Source: JAJAZB01 sp965249815
Lineage (GTDB): Bacteria > Bacteroidota > Bacteroidia > Cytophagales > Spirosomataceae
Direction: 5' to 3'
NCBI GenBank assembly: GCA_965249815.1
Contig: CBDFMV010000003.1
Span: 1,798,001-1,862,000 of the forward strand
Length of the DNA stretch: 64,000 bases
This document shows, one piece after another, positions 1 through 9,900 of the stretch; position 1 is the stretch's first letter, and the number at the start of each line of letters is the position of its first letter. The notes below the pieces were generated by a model. It was not told the origin of the DNA. It saw only the letters and a list, made by a program, of their open reading frames with translations, and made no database searches. The position numbers and the translations under genes are program-made.

Positions 1-543
1 ACGCCCTGGTGAGGTGTTGGTAGGTGACATTACGTATCTGCCCTTGGTCAACGGCGACTGGGCTTACTTAGGGGGCTGGTTAGATCTTTTCAGCCGCAAA
101 ATGAGTGGCTGGTCAGTAGACGAGCATATGGGAGAAGGCTTGGTACACAGCGCATTACAGAGGGCCATCGGCCATAACCAATTGGATAAAGGCAGCATCA
201 TCCACTCCGACAGAGGAGGGCAATACGTGGGCAAAGAATTCAGAAAGACGCTTCGTTTGCACCAGTTCGAGCAGAGCATGGCCCGCGCCGGTGAGGTGTA
301 TGACAATGCCTTTATTGAGTCGTACTGGTCGCGGCTCAAAGCCGAGTTAGTCCATCAACGGGCCTTTCGTTCGGTGGCTGACGCACGAGAGCAGTTATTC
401 GAGTACATCGAACTATATTATAACCGCCGACGGCGACATTCGTCGCTGGGCTATGTCAGCCCGCTGCAATTTGAGGAAATGCATTACCGGAATAATCTCA
501 AAATTGTCTCTTAGCCACCGTCCGGCTAAACAGGACCACCCCA
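1..543 (+). mobile_element. IS3-family element, right part only
   Basis: The window opens inside an IS3-type insertion sequence, so only the 3' part of its integrase gene and the right end are visible. The element probably ends near base 543, where CAGGACCACCCCA (531-543) would be an IS3-like terminal repeat finishing in CA. Directly after it a reading frame with no start codon runs to 955, so the element appears to have landed in a gene. The left end and target duplication lie outside the window, so the exact boundary is inferred. Confidence 0.7.
2..514 (+). CDS. IS3-family transposase OrfB (integrase core), 5'-truncated by window
   Basis: This is the C-terminal ~170 residues of an IS3 OrfB / rve-type DDE transposase that cuts and joins the ends of the element. 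The reading frame is open to base 2, so the true start is upstream and the GTG at 14 is not the start. Visible catalytic motifs are the first Asp in GDITYL, the second Asp in IIHSDRGGQY and the Glu in AFIESYWSRLKAE. The typical IS3 ending YYNRRRRHSSLGYVSP (about residues 135-150 of the visible part) follows. The stop TAG at 512-514 lies about 30 bp from the presumed right end. Whether OrfA is intact cannot be seen. Confidence 0.9.
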   Translation, partial: RPGEVLVGDITYLPLVNGDWAYLGGWLDLFSRKMSGWSVDEHMGEGLVHSALQRAIGHNQLDKGSIIHSDRGGQYVGKEFRKTLRLHQFEQSMARAGEVYDNAFIESYWSRLKAELVHQRAFRSVADAREQLFEYIELYYNRRRRHSSLGYVSPLQFEEMHYRNNLKIVS

Positions 544-955
544 AACGCAACAGGAAACACTTCGGCAGGAAGTTCTCTCCACTAAAACAACGGCGCTGCT
601 CCAAGCCGACGCACCGCAGTCGAACGAGCAACCTGAGACCATTCATCCCCTGTTCAAAAGCGAATCAGCAAAGGAAAAAGCATTCAAAGCACTGACGCTC
701 ATCGAGCCAAGGTTAATAAACGAAGCCGGGGAGTGGATAGGCAGGAGAAGCAGTAAGTCCGCAGTAATCGCCTGGATTGACGTATTGGAACTGCGCGGAT
801 ACCTGACGAAGGTGGAGGATAGGCCTCGCTTGTCCCAGTTGTTGATTAATACCTTCCCTGGCTTGCAAATGGATACGCGGGATGGCAGTTTATGGCGTAA
901 GGTCACGGAGGCCGGGACAAAGGCGCAAGCCGACTTTTTGGCGCTGATTCCCTAA
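544..955 (+). pseudogene. 3' remnant of an unknown gene cut by the IS3 element
   Basis: In the frame ending with TAA at 953-955 there are about 137 sense codons without a plausible start. The amino-acid pattern looks protein-like, for example FKALTLIEPRLINEAGEWIG, then VIAWIDVLELRGYL and SQLLINTFPGLQMDTRDGSLW. The frame is closed by TAA at 527-529 inside the IS end, so the 5' part of the gene was removed or displaced by the insertion. I do not recognise the family. The helical, charged C-terminal part resembles small hypothetical proteins of Bacteroidota, but no function can be assigned. Confidence 0.55.
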
Positions 956-1092
956 AAAAGGGAAGTTCGGGAAGTTCCGGCGGGAACAACGGGAATTGCG
1001 GGGAAATGGGCGCTATTTCTTTGCGACCATACTTTAAACGCCACCGCGCCCCGTATGGAACCGCACCAAATCATCGTCACCACCCCCTGGAA

Positions 1093-1974
1093 CTAAGATC
1101 GTGTTTTGAAATATTATTTGGCGACTCTGGGCAAAAGGAAGGAGATGAAGGCCAGTTGGAGCATCGCCTGGGCCGATTCGACCAATCGCTCAAAATCTTT
1201 ATTAAGTCGGCGACGAAAATTTAGCCAACCAAAGCTCCGCTCGACCTGCCAGCGGCCCTTTTGGGGAACAAACCCCTGGGCCGATTCGGGTTTTTGCGGT
1301 CCGCCGCTGCGGTACAATCTCGACCCGCCAGGTTGGTTGCTGACGAGCAACATGGTCAAGGAAGGATTGTTTGTAACCGTGGTCGGCCAGGACTCCCTTC
1401 AAGTCCGGCACCCGCTGGGCTACTTGGTCGGCCAGATGACATCCGGCAGCCGAATCCGAAACCTGGGCCGAGGTGACCAGCAGGCCCCAGGGCAAGCCCA
1501 ACGAATCGACCCCTAAATGGCGTTTGCGCCCGTTGATGCCTTTAGCTCCGTCCCAACCCTTGTCAAGTTGGAGGAAGGGTGCAATTTTAACGCTCTGACT
1601 GTCGAAGGCTAAACGGCTGGGTGTGTCGGCTCGTCCCTGACGACGGCGTTCGGCCACGACCAGCGCCTGAAGGAGTTGCTCCAATAAGCCATTGCGTTTC
1701 CATTTGCAGTAATGGTAATAGACACTTTGCCAGGGCGGGTAAGCGCTCTCAAGCTTGCGCCATTGGACGCCCGACCAAACAATCGATAGGATGGCATTGG
1801 TCATCGTGCGTAGGCTATGCCAGCGTTGGCGTTGGTCGTTAAGCACTTTTTCGATAAGTTGCCATTGGGGATCAGTCAGCTCAGTGAAGCACTCTTGCAT
1901 CGCATCTTGGTTGTGTGGTAACTCCAAGATACTGACTGATTCCCTTTTTTGTCCATTTCAAAACATGCTCTGAG
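1093..1974 (-). mobile_element. IS5-family insertion sequence with 20-bp imperfect inverted repeats
   Basis: The element is about 880 bp. The left end at 1093-1112 (CTAAGATCGTGTTTTGAAAT) and the complement of the right end at 1955-1974 (CTCAGAGCATGTTTTGAAAT) match at 17 of 20 positions. They enclose one transposase region on the minus strand. No clear target duplication could be read from the short flanks. The repeats fit the IS5 family, where ends of 15-20 bp are usual. The transposase reading frame is shifted, so this copy may be inactive unless the shift is programmed. Confidence 0.75.
1114..1927 (-). pseudogene. IS5-family transposase with a frameshift
   Basis: The frame starting at 1927 encodes an N-terminal DUF4096-like region (TDPQWQLIEKVL, GVQWRKLESAYPPW) and a DDE_Tnp_1-type core with the first Asp in AFDSQSVK and the second in GVLADHGYKQSF. 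Near 1268-1282 the frame moves by +1, and only the second frame (1114-1359) carries the rest of the domain, GFVPQKGRWQVERSFGWLNF, with the catalytic Glu in VERSFGWL, followed by RRRLNKDFERL. The joined product would be about 270 residues, the usual IS5 size. Some IS5 subgroups use two overlapping frames, but the split here falls unusually late, so a decay mutation is the simpler reading. Confidence 0.75.
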
Positions 1975-2087
1975 ACAACGCCGGGCGTCTGTTTGTGAAA
2001 GACAACACTGGTTTGCGACTAATTACAGCGAAGGGGCGCGAAGTGTTAGGATTGCCATAATTCAAGACTCTGTTATCCATAATAATT

Positions 2088-2912
2088 TCATGGGTTTGCC
2101 TTACGGCCAAACACGACATCCTGAAATTCGTAAAGCGGTTCTCTTCCGCACCAAAATCCGTAAAGGATCTTCTCGACCGTTAACCTGTTCTTCTTGTAAA
2201 GACCTTCAATATATTCTTTCGGGTAACCAGTGGAATGTTCCGGGTCGTCAGCAAAGCGGGCCCAGTAGGTGTGGCCTGAAGGCTTAAGAACCAGCCCCTG
2301 ACTGGACCTGCCCGCTTCCATGCCCTCAATGGCGTCAGGCACCACGAGGAAATAAGTAATTGAACTTACCCCATTGGGTTTGAGCACACGCGCTACCTCC
2401 GAAAGGTAATTCTCCACGTCAGTCGGCAGCATGTGGGTAAACACCGAATTGAGAAATACTACGTCAAAAGTGTCATCCGCGTACGGAAATCGGTATTCAC
2501 TGGCTTTATAACGTCCCTTAGGATTGTAGTGAAAATTGTGAACATCGGAGTGAACAAAGCGAAAATTCGGAAAGCGCCAGTACTTCTGCTGGCACCAGTC
2601 CACGCCCGCTTTCACAATATCGAAGCCGTCATAGTGCCCTCCAGTAGCCGAATTAAGAAAGGTCGTAAGGGGCAGCGCTACTCGTCCCATGCCACAGCCA
2701 ACATCGAGCACACGATGATGAGGTTGTAGGCCACCTTGCTCAACCAGTAGTTGTAACGTTCTCTTGCCCTCTTTAACAAAATCGCCATTGCCCGTGAATA
2801 TTGCCCACTCTGGCGGCACCGGCCCCTGCAACGGGCTGTAAAGGTATATTTGATACAGGGCATTTTTAAGGATAGGCTTGGCCGTGTGGGGAACTAACTT
2901 GCGGATGTTCAT
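2088..2912 (-). CDS. class I SAM-dependent methyltransferase
   Basis: This is a 274-residue protein from ATG at 2912; an in-frame GTG at 2960 would add 16 residues and cannot be excluded. Motif I of the Rossmann-like fold is clear as VLDVGCGMGRVALPL, followed by the acidic residue in YDGFDIVKAGVDWC. Motif IV/post-motif regions are FDVVFLNSVFTHMLP and VARVLKPNGVSSITYFLV. The profile is that of Methyltransf_11/25 small-molecule or sugar methyltransferases often found among polysaccharide genes. The substrate is unknown. The gene follows the T9SS pseudogene on the same strand with about 70 bp between them, and an O-acyltransferase lies further upstream, so a role in surface glycan modification is possible but inferred. 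Confidence 0.8.
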   Translation of the reverse strand: MNIRKLVPHTAKPILKNALYQIYLYSPLQGPVPPEWAIFTGNGDFVKEGKRTLQLLVEQGGLQPHHRVLDVGCGMGRVALPLTTFLNSATGGHYDGFDIVKAGVDWCQQKYWRFPNFRFVHSDVHNFHYNPKGRYKASEYRFPYADDTFDVVFLNSVFTHMLPTDVENYLSEVARVLKPNGVSSITYFLVVPDAIEGMEAGRSSQGLVLKPSGHTYWARFADDPEHSTGYPKEYIEGLYKKNRLTVEKILYGFWCGREPLYEFQDVVFGRKANP

Positions 2913-3827
2913 GCAGTTACGTTTTAAGTACACCTCCTCAGTGTAATAGGACACGGCCACTGGTTGTCGCCGTGCCCTGTCAGGTCAACGCAGTAACCCT
3001 ATTTTGTGGCTCACTACGTTGGTTCCAAAATGTAAGGATAATACATAAAAACCATCGGGGTAATGGCTCAAATCCACCATCCCTTGATACTCGCCACTAT
3101 TTTCCGGAATCTCTTGCCTGAAAATGGTGTATCCCTGGGCATTTACCACCGTCGCTTCCGCATCATGGTTTCCGGGAATTGCACACTGAAAAGTGAATTT
3201 TCCGGTATTGGGGTTAGGAAACACCTTTAGGCTCTGCAATTCATGCCCAACCGGTTTATCCACGTTCGTGGCCGCCATCCGGGCCCCTCCGAAGCAGGTT
3301 ATGGTTTTATAATTATTGCTTAGGAAGTACGTGCCTACTTTGGCCGTGAGCGTTCGAGGTTGACCATTTTTAAGCGAAACTGGCGTTTCGAAGGCAAACG
3401 CATGGTATCCGTCCCCAATTCCAGCGTTTAGCAGGTCCTGTCGAAAAGAAGAGGCAACCGCTTCAGCGATTTTTACGCTGCCTTCCCAAATTTCTACCGT
3501 AACTTTTGCGTTCGGATTGGCTGCATTCCATGCCCAGCCATTGATTACATCACACGTTGCCCCATCAAAGAAACCACCGCAATTTGTGCAGGTTGTTCCC
3601 GATGCATTCGATATGACGACTACACTCGACGCAACGCTGGTGCATCCGTTCACAGTGCACATAGCGGTGTAAGTGCCCGCGCCAGCGCCCGTCAGGGGAT
3701 TGGCCGTGCTGCCCGTTGACCACGTAACTGTACCACTGCATCCCGTTGCCGTTAAGGTAGCCGTTTGGCCATTACATGCCATGCATTCGAGATGTTGCTA
3801 CTGATTGAAGGAGCAGAAGGAGGAGTA

Positions 3828-3835
3828 CAATTCTG
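3828..3835. repeat. target-site duplication, left copy (CAATTCTG)
   Basis: These eight bases directly precede the left end of the IS1-family element and are repeated at 4578-4585 directly after its right end. An 8-bp duplication is typical of IS1-family transposition. Confidence 0.85.
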
Positions 3836-3844
3836 GGTAGTGGT

Positions 3845-4285
3845 CTAAGACAGAGTGAGATTATAGTGGTTGAGAAAGACCACGACGCGTTGAATAAGGC
3901 CCTGTTTGGTTTTGGCGAACGATAAGGTTTTCCTCACCAGGGGTGCCACTCGCTGACGCATCGTATTGTTAAACCGCTCGACGTGATTGGTGGGCTTACC
4001 CTGACACCGATGCCGACCCGGTGGCACCACCCTCAGGTAGGCCGCCCAGCGATCGGTGTGAATCAGGGCGCTTTCTCGCACGGGTAAGGGCAAGCGTTTC
4101 CAGAGCCGCCGGGCCGACGTCGTGCTGCGGTCGCCGACGTAATACGCCAGGACCCGGCGGCTGTGCCGGCACAGGGCAAGCCAGACCCACAGGCCGTAGC
4201 CCTTGTGACGCACGTACGTGGTCATTTCGTCGATTTCTACGTCAGTTACCGGACTCGTCGTTACGGGAGGCAGAAAGCACGCTTT
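3845..4285 (-). CDS. IS1-family InsB (catalytic part), reached by frameshift
   Basis: InsB-type transposase domain. The ORF from ATG 4225 gives 126 residues, but the frame is open upstream to the A8 run and adds PPVTTSPVTDVEIDEM, containing the Asp of the IS1 E-x-D-E motif. Later motifs match IS1 InsB: VLAYYVGDRST, IHTDRWAAYL, PTNHVERFNNTMRQRVAPLVRKTLSF and the ending VVVFLNHYNL. The frame relation to insA is +1 (equivalent to -2), not the -1 described for canonical IS1. Slippage on the eight-A run (4283-4290) during transcription or translation could produce the InsA-InsB fusion; otherwise this copy is inactive. Confidence 0.85.
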   Translation of the reverse strand, partial: KACFLPPVTTSPVTDVEIDEMTTYVRHKGYGLWVWLALCRHSRRVLAYYVGDRSTTSARRLWKRLPLPVRESALIHTDRWAAYLRVVPPGRHRCQGKPTNHVERFNNTMRQRVAPLVRKTLSFAKTKQGLIQRVVVFLNHYNLTLS

Positions 4286-4544
4286 TTTTTAAAATCTTAG
4301 CGACTGTCATCCGGCTTACCCCGGTTTGGCGCACAATGGCCCGTTGACTCAGCCGTTCGGTCAGCAGGCTCTCGACCTGAGCGTAGCGCGCCTGGCGCTG
4401 CTCGAGGGCCGAGGTGAAATAGCCGTGATAGCCGCAGGTGGTGCAGTGGTACTTGGCTTTGCCCTTGACGCTGCCATTTCGCCGCAAGGCCTGGCTACCA
4501 CAGCGCCGACACGAATAGGTATGAGTTTCTTGAATCATGCCCAA
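4242..4544 (-). CDS. IS1-family InsA (zinc-finger, HTH DNA-binding protein)
   Basis: 100-residue protein that by family knowledge binds the element ends and represses or, when fused to InsB, targets transposition. It has an N-terminal zinc ribbon (YSCRRCGSQ ... YHCTTCGYHG, two CxxC pairs around residues 12-37). A helix-turn-helix follows in LSQRAIVRQTGVSRMTVAKIL (about residues 65-85). The poly-A stretch encoding KK lies just after the helix-turn-helix, at the position where IS1 elements shift frame. Start at ATG 4544, about 33 bp from the right end of the element. Confidence 0.88.
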   Translation of the reverse strand: MGMIQETHTYSCRRCGSQALRRNGSVKGKAKYHCTTCGYHGYFTSALEQRQARYAQVESLLTERLSQRAIVRQTGVSRMTVAKILKKSVLSASRNDESGN

Positions 4545-4577
4545 AGATACTCATTCGCACTTACTTAGACCACTACC

Positions 4578-4585
4578 CAATTCTG
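4578..4585. repeat. target-site duplication, right copy (CAATTCTG)
   Basis: Second copy of the 8-bp duplication that flanks the IS1-family element; identical to 3828-3835. Confidence 0.85.
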
Positions 4586-5703
4586 TTCCTTGCTGTACGC
4601 AAACTGCCGAATCTCATTGATGGTGCCCAGTATGATATAACACTCCCGCTCAATGACGGTGTTGGGCCCTACGGTTAAGGTTTGCGAGGGTTGAATAAAT
4701 GGCGATGCGTTCCCCAGTTCCCCTCCAGCATCTCCCATATTAAAAAAGTCGTACTGGATGATCCCAAAGTTTGAACGGGTAAACGTCTGGTAAAGTCCAA
4801 AGCCAGAACTCGTATTGGGGTCTATTAGTGCGTACCAATGTTCAGTCTCACTGATGGTTCCTCCTTGGGAACCTGCTGGCGAATAATCGATTGTGGTTAA
4901 GTTCGGATCTGGATTGGTAGCAAACGGATTTAAACCATTGTAGGTTACAATCCGGGTGAAATTCTTATTGGCATACAAGTAAGCAATTCCGCAGCCCTGC
5001 CCACCATACGTATTGCTGTCGTCAGTCCGGTTGTAACTAACTTTGAGCGTTACTTTAATCGCATTGGAATTCGGCTGGAAGACGTATTTCATCTCAATGG
5101 TTGCTTGCGCCGTCACGTTGTTGAACCCCCAGTGCTTCGGACTCGTAACTGTCGTCAGTGTGCCAGTCGAAGCATCGAAATTATAACTCAACAACGTTGA
5201 TGGATTGTTGTGAATGTCTCCGCAGAGTTGGGGATTGAATCGATTCTTGTCAGGGTAGTCGGAAGACAAGCCGTTAGGGTGAAAGTTATTTTCCGGCCCC
5301 GAATAACTGTCTATACCGAACTCATGCCCTAAATCATGCCGGTTGATGGTGTTGGTTCCGATTGAATTCTTCGATAAGTGAACCGGATTCCCACCCAGGT
5401 TTAAGGCTATGCCAAGCTTCACCTGACCGTTTTCAACATAAAAGACGTTGTCGCCGACGGCGTTTGTACTCGTGTACGTATTATACTGGGCACTGAGCTT
5501 TCCGGCACCGCACACGACGATGCCAGCAGTTAATAACAAGCCTTATAGCTTTTTCATCAGAAAAATTTAGTTAAGTTGAAGAATGAAAAAGTACTCTTGG
5601 CGGCTGGTGGGGAAGCAGCGAAAGATAAATGTTACGAAGGAGAAATGCAAGCGCACCTTCAAGAAAATATAGTGCTAATTTTTGAGTAGAGCATATGTTT
5701 TGA

Positions 5704-6756
5704 TCAATGATGCTTTTTCAGCCTTAACAGCGGTTCCTCCACGCACCACCATGATACCCAGGCGAAGGGAAACGTCAGCAACCACGAAATACCTGCCATT
5801 AGCCACGGTGATGCTGCTGGCATTAGGGCAATAATCAGCAACTGAATCGGATACGCGTAAATGTATATCCCGTACGAGTAATCTCCGGGTTGACCAAAGC
5901 TTTTCAATCGACTTGGCCAAAAGGTCAAACAAAAAAGCAGGTAAGAAAATAGAAAGTAGGTTAGCGCGTGAAAAAGTTGATTTTCCGCCCATTTAATTAC
6001 CACCAGCCAGCCTATCAATACGACCACAAAGCCTACCCGAGAGTAAGGAATTCGTTGCCGGTACAGGTAGTGCAGACTACCTACTCCAAAAAATGTGGAA
6101 AATTCCAGAAAAGCCCCCATTTTCATGCCTACCGAAGGGTAAAAACTTTCGTAGAGCAGCGGTCGGACGCGCATCCAAGCGTCGAGCGCGACCAATCCGC
6201 CTACTGTTACAACAATCCAAACGGGTCGCCGTAAGATGTCCAAGGCGTGGGCCACGGCAATCAATACATAAAATGTTACTTCATACACCAAGGTCCACAA
6301 GGAACCGTTTAAAAAACCACCTCGTTCCGAGCCAAGTACACCCGGCAGACCCGCTTGGCTACGGTAGAGCACTACGTTTTTGAAGTAGGTGTACGTTTCA
6401 GAGTTAGAAAAATAGTCGCCCAGTGGTAAGGTGGTTCGGCAGGCTCCGTACACGAAGACCGTCAGAAGCAGTGCCACGGCCAAGCCAGGGAAAATGCGCA
6501 TTACGCGCTTGATCCCGTAACTGATGTATGACGAGCTACCGAGCATACTCTGGGTAATGAGAAAGCCGCTAATAAGGAAAAAGGCCCTTACTCCCAGGTA
6601 ACTAAAAGCAATATAACCCTCTGACCAGCGATAAAGTAGTTCCGTGTCGTAGTGACCGGAGAGGTCGAACGAGTGGGTAATGATGACAAACGAGGCGGCA
6701 AGAAAACGAATGAAGTCAAAGTTATTGGCCTGTCGCTGATAGGTTAGTTGTTCCAT
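5704..6756 (-). CDS. acyltransferase 3 family membrane O-acyltransferase (OafA/YrhL-like)
   Basis: 350-residue multi-span membrane protein. The N-terminal family motif is NNFDFIRFLAASFVIITHSF, with the presumed catalytic His in TH. The second motif is RAFFLISGFLIT at about residue 55, followed by a stretch of about ten hydrophobic helices (for example VLIAVAHALDIL, FVVVLIGWLVVI, YSYGIYIYAYPIQLLIIAL). Members transfer acetyl or other acyl groups to sugars of surface polysaccharides or to lipids at the inner membrane. There is no C-terminal SGNH domain, so it is the short membrane-only form. It stands alone between the T9SS pseudogene and the giant secreted-protein gene. Confidence 0.9.
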   Translation of the reverse strand: MEQLTYQRQANNFDFIRFLAASFVIITHSFDLSGHYDTELLYRWSEGYIAFSYLGVRAFFLISGFLITQSMLGSSSYISYGIKRVMRIFPGLAVALLLTVFVYGACRTTLPLGDYFSNSETYTYFKNVVLYRSQAGLPGVLGSERGGFLNGSLWTLVYEVTFYVLIAVAHALDILRRPVWIVVTVGGLVALDAWMRVRPLLYESFYPSVGMKMGAFLEFSTFFGVGSLHYLYRQRIPYSRVGFVVVLIGWLVVIKWAENQLFHALTYFLFSYLLFCLTFWPSRLKSFGQPGDYSYGIYIYAYPIQLLIIALMPAASPWLMAGISWLLTFPFAWVSWWCVEEPLLRLKKHH

Positions 6757-6891
6757 GCAAGGGGATTCTTAGGTCACAAAAGTCGGGAGTAACCCGTAAA
6801 TCCCAATCCTGAATTCTGTTTGTGTGATCACTGATCCGACCGATTAGAGGTGCTATGTTGTTCAAATACCCGTCTTGCGGCCTAAAAATGG

Positions 6892-6931
6892 AAGGTGGCC
6901 TACTGAAGATCGCTATCTGATAAGCCACCTT
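6892..6931 (-). terminator. hairpin downstream of the 1796-aa gene
   Basis: AAGGTGGCC at 6892-6900 pairs with GCCACCTT at 6924-6931 across a 23-nt loop, followed on the minus strand by a run ending in several T (CCATTTTT). It lies 13 bp after the stop of the large gene and before the acyltransferase. The long loop makes it a modest terminator candidate. Confidence 0.4.
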
Positions 6932-6943
6932 TTCGCCAATGGT

Positions 6944-9900
6944 TTATGGATTGCAGGTTATCGTTCTGGTAGAATTAGGAACTAAGACCGTGGTATTGGC
7001 ATATTTCACCTTGACCGTATGAGGTTGGCCGTTTTTATACGGAGCCCCAAGCGGGAAGCTGTACCCAAATCCGTGATACCGTGCGGCCTCTGTCCCGAAA
7101 GCAGTTACCAAATCGGCACGTTCCCCGTTAGCCACGACGGTCGCGATTTTCTGCCCATCCATGTAGATGTCCACGGAAATAGGCTGGCTTAGGTTGTTCA
7201 TATCCATTGCCCAACCCCAGGTTCCGTCGCAATTTCCTCCGTCGCTGTTGCCGTTGTAATTGGTCGTTCCACACCCAGTCGCATTGGTTACCGTTACGGA
7301 TGCCGACGACGGACTGGTGCAGCCATTGGCTGTGCAGGTGACAGAATAAGTGCCCACCCCAACGTTAATGCTGGTCGTCGTTGCTCCATTGGACCAGGTG
7401 AGAGTGCCGGTGCATCCGCTGGCGGTTAGCGTGGTCGTTTGGCCAGGGCATACGCTACCACCTTGCGCGGGACTAATCGTTGGTGTTGGCGTTGAACATC
7501 CCCCACTGCCGGGACAGGAAGTACTGGCGAGTTTCCAGTTCTGGTTGGCAGAGCCTTCCGCACCAAATTGCGTCCACAGGTGAAGTTGCGCCGCGTCAGA
7601 AGTGTAATTGCCTTCCACGTCGGCCACCAGATTGGTGTTGGGCGACTTCAGGCGGTAGACATCGCTGGTGCCACTGACCAACTCCAACTTCCACTGCTGG
7701 CTGGTCAGGTTGTTGTCATCCAACTCCGTCAGGTAAGTGCCTTCACTGACGTTGCCGTTCTGCACACTCATGACCTTGCCCGAGGATTGGGAAGTCAGGC
7801 GGTGGTTGCCGTTGCCCAGCGGGTCGAATTTCCAGATTTGGTTGTTCTGGCCGTTGGCGGCGTACTGTTTGAGAATCTGCCCGACCCCCATCGACTGGAG
7901 GTAGCGTTTGTTCATAGGGTTATTAGGGTCAACGGTGTGTTGAGCCAAAAGCGTGTAACACCCATTGATTGTACCGCACCCGGAGCTGGTCGAGACAGTC
8001 ACAGACGCGGCCGGACCGGTGCACCCGTTCGCCGTGCAGGTCACGGTGTAGGTTCCGGTTCCCACCGTGATGCTCGGAGTCGTGGCACCAGTTGACCAGG
8101 CAAGCGTTCCGCTGCACCCCGTAGCTGTTAGGGTGGTAGTTTGACCCGGACATACACTGGCTGTTTGAGGATTGACTGAGGGGGTTGTTGTGCTACACCC
8201 CCCACCCCCACCTGTACCACACCCGCTTACTTCAATGCCCACATACCCACCATTCGCATTGTTACAGTCATAAAACGTGCTCTCTATGCCGTCGAGCGCC
8301 TTATCGTATGTATTGCCCGAACCACCCCAAGCCCCTCCATTGTCGCCGAACTTTTTGTCCGCCGTAGCGGTCGACGTCAGGTTGGTTGAGCCTGACCAGA
8401 ATTGTACCTCCGCCACGTTGCAATAGCCTCCATCCGGCGACAGGTACCGAAGGGCTACGTACTGGGGCGTGCTGGCCGGTGCAGCAAAATCTTTCCAGGA
8501 ATTTGCCGGAACTGAGCCGAGTGTCATGATGTCGCTCCAGGGACCATTTCGACCGGTCATCGAACCTTGAATCTTGGCTCCGCTGATCCGATACTCCAGA
8601 CCACCTCCTCTTGGATAAACACTGACTTTGGTTAAAGCGCAGCCTGCCGGATTGGTAGGCGTACTGTTACCGGGATACAGACGGCCTGTCGGGATTAGTT
8701 GCTGCGTCTGGCCCGGGTACTCCCAGTAAAGCAGTGATGCGGCATCACCCCCTGCCTCAAAGTATTCAATCTTGATGTCATACTTCTGACCTGCCTGCAA
8801 GGTAATGGTGCCTTGTTGCCAGGTCTGTGGGTGACCGTTCCAGTCGTTGATCAATTGCACACCGTTCACCCACAGGCGAGTTCCATCGTCGTTGAAGGTC
8901 TTGAAGGTGTACGTACCGGATGCCGGCGCTTCCACTTGTCCTGTCCAGCGCACCGAGAAGTTATCGTTGTTAACCGGGCTACCCGGTCCACCCTGCCCCC
9001 ATTGAAAATTAATTTGGGCATCCGTGCGGGTCAGAACGGCGGTACCCGTCAAATCATTGCTGTTGTAGTAGGTACCCGTTAAGCCCGACCCATTGCCACC
9101 GCCTGTTGTGACTGTACCTTGCTGAGAAAGAGGCACACTTTGACTCTGCCCGCCGTTGCCATTCAGATTCATCGTACCGTTGCGCTGCGTAGTTCCCCCA
9201 TTGTTTTGGAAGGTGACACTGACGGTGGTATTGCCATTTCCGCCGGTAGTTGGATTAACGCTGCTGATCCAGGCAGGCCAGTTACTTAACGTCCAACTAA
9301 CGTTAGCCGAGTTGACCGTAAAACTATAAGTGCCTCCACTACTGGGCACATTTTGAAGGTTGCTTTGATTACTAAAAGAAAGTGAAGAGGTAGGAGGCTG
9401 TGGGTTATCACTCGGCGTAGAAATGTAGGATTGGCTGGTCCGGCACCCCACATCGACACCGTAATTGTACACGTACGACTTCAGCAAATTTCCATCCCGA
9501 TCCCGGACTTCTTTCAGCCGGTTGAGGTTGTCGTAGCCGTAGGTGATGTTGGCGTTGTTAGGGTCCGTGGCACGAGTCATGCCTACGAGTGGTTGGTAAT
9601 CGTACGAAGTTGTTTGTGATAAACCCGTTCCATCGCCGATGATGTGCGTTTTGACCAAATCGGCTTTGCCTCCATCAGTGTACCATTCGAGGCGAGTGGC
9701 AATTCCGTTTTTCATTACAAATCGGGTCGGATTGGCGTTTACATCGTAGTTCTGCCCATAATTTATTTCATCCACTAACGGATTGTTCCCTTGACTTGAC
9801 TGAACGCTTAAAGGCACAAAGCGATTAGGGTTCAGTTTCTGGTAATTATTTCTTTTCCAAAATATCCGTTTGCTTTCATCTAATGTGAAAGCATCAATAT

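Larger units (their letters stand above)
3836..4577 (-). mobile_element. IS1-family insertion sequence, 742 bp
   Basis: The ends carry a perfect 14-bp inverted repeat beginning GGTAGTGGTCTAAG (left at 3836, complement at the right end). The element is flanked by the 8-bp direct repeat CAATTCTG. The length of 742 bp, the GG... ends, the 8-bp duplication and the two overlapping genes (insA with a zinc finger, insB with the catalytic domain) all match the IS1 family. It splits the T9SS protein gene; deleting the element plus one duplication copy rejoins that gene in frame (KEQN-CTPP). Confidence 0.92.
2985..5557 (-). pseudogene. T9SS type A sorting-domain secreted protein, broken by a stop, an IS1 insertion and a 5-bp duplication
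   Basis: The gene originally began at ATG 5557 with a signal peptide reading MKKL-stop-GLLLTAGIVVCGAGKLSAQ; codon 5 is TAA (5545-5543). An extracellular domain of about 320 residues of unknown family follows and ends at KEQN. There the IS1-family element (3836-4577) is inserted within codons that are duplicated on both sides. Beyond it the frame continues CTPPSAPSISSNISNA, then a tandem GCATG duplication (plus strand 3775-3784) shifts the frame. From 3782 the correct frame gives an Ig-like segment (ACNGQTATLTATGCSG), a compact domain also found at the end of the 1796-aa neighbour, and a T9SS type A sorting domain (LKVFPNPNTGKFTF ... GFYVLSLHFGTNVVSHKIGL). Three independent lesions show a dead gene. 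Confidence 0.85.

Noticed and set aside
6722..6928. 68-codon frame between the acyltransferase and the giant gene
   Set aside because: No recognisable pattern, overlaps the acyltransferase start and the terminator-like hairpin.
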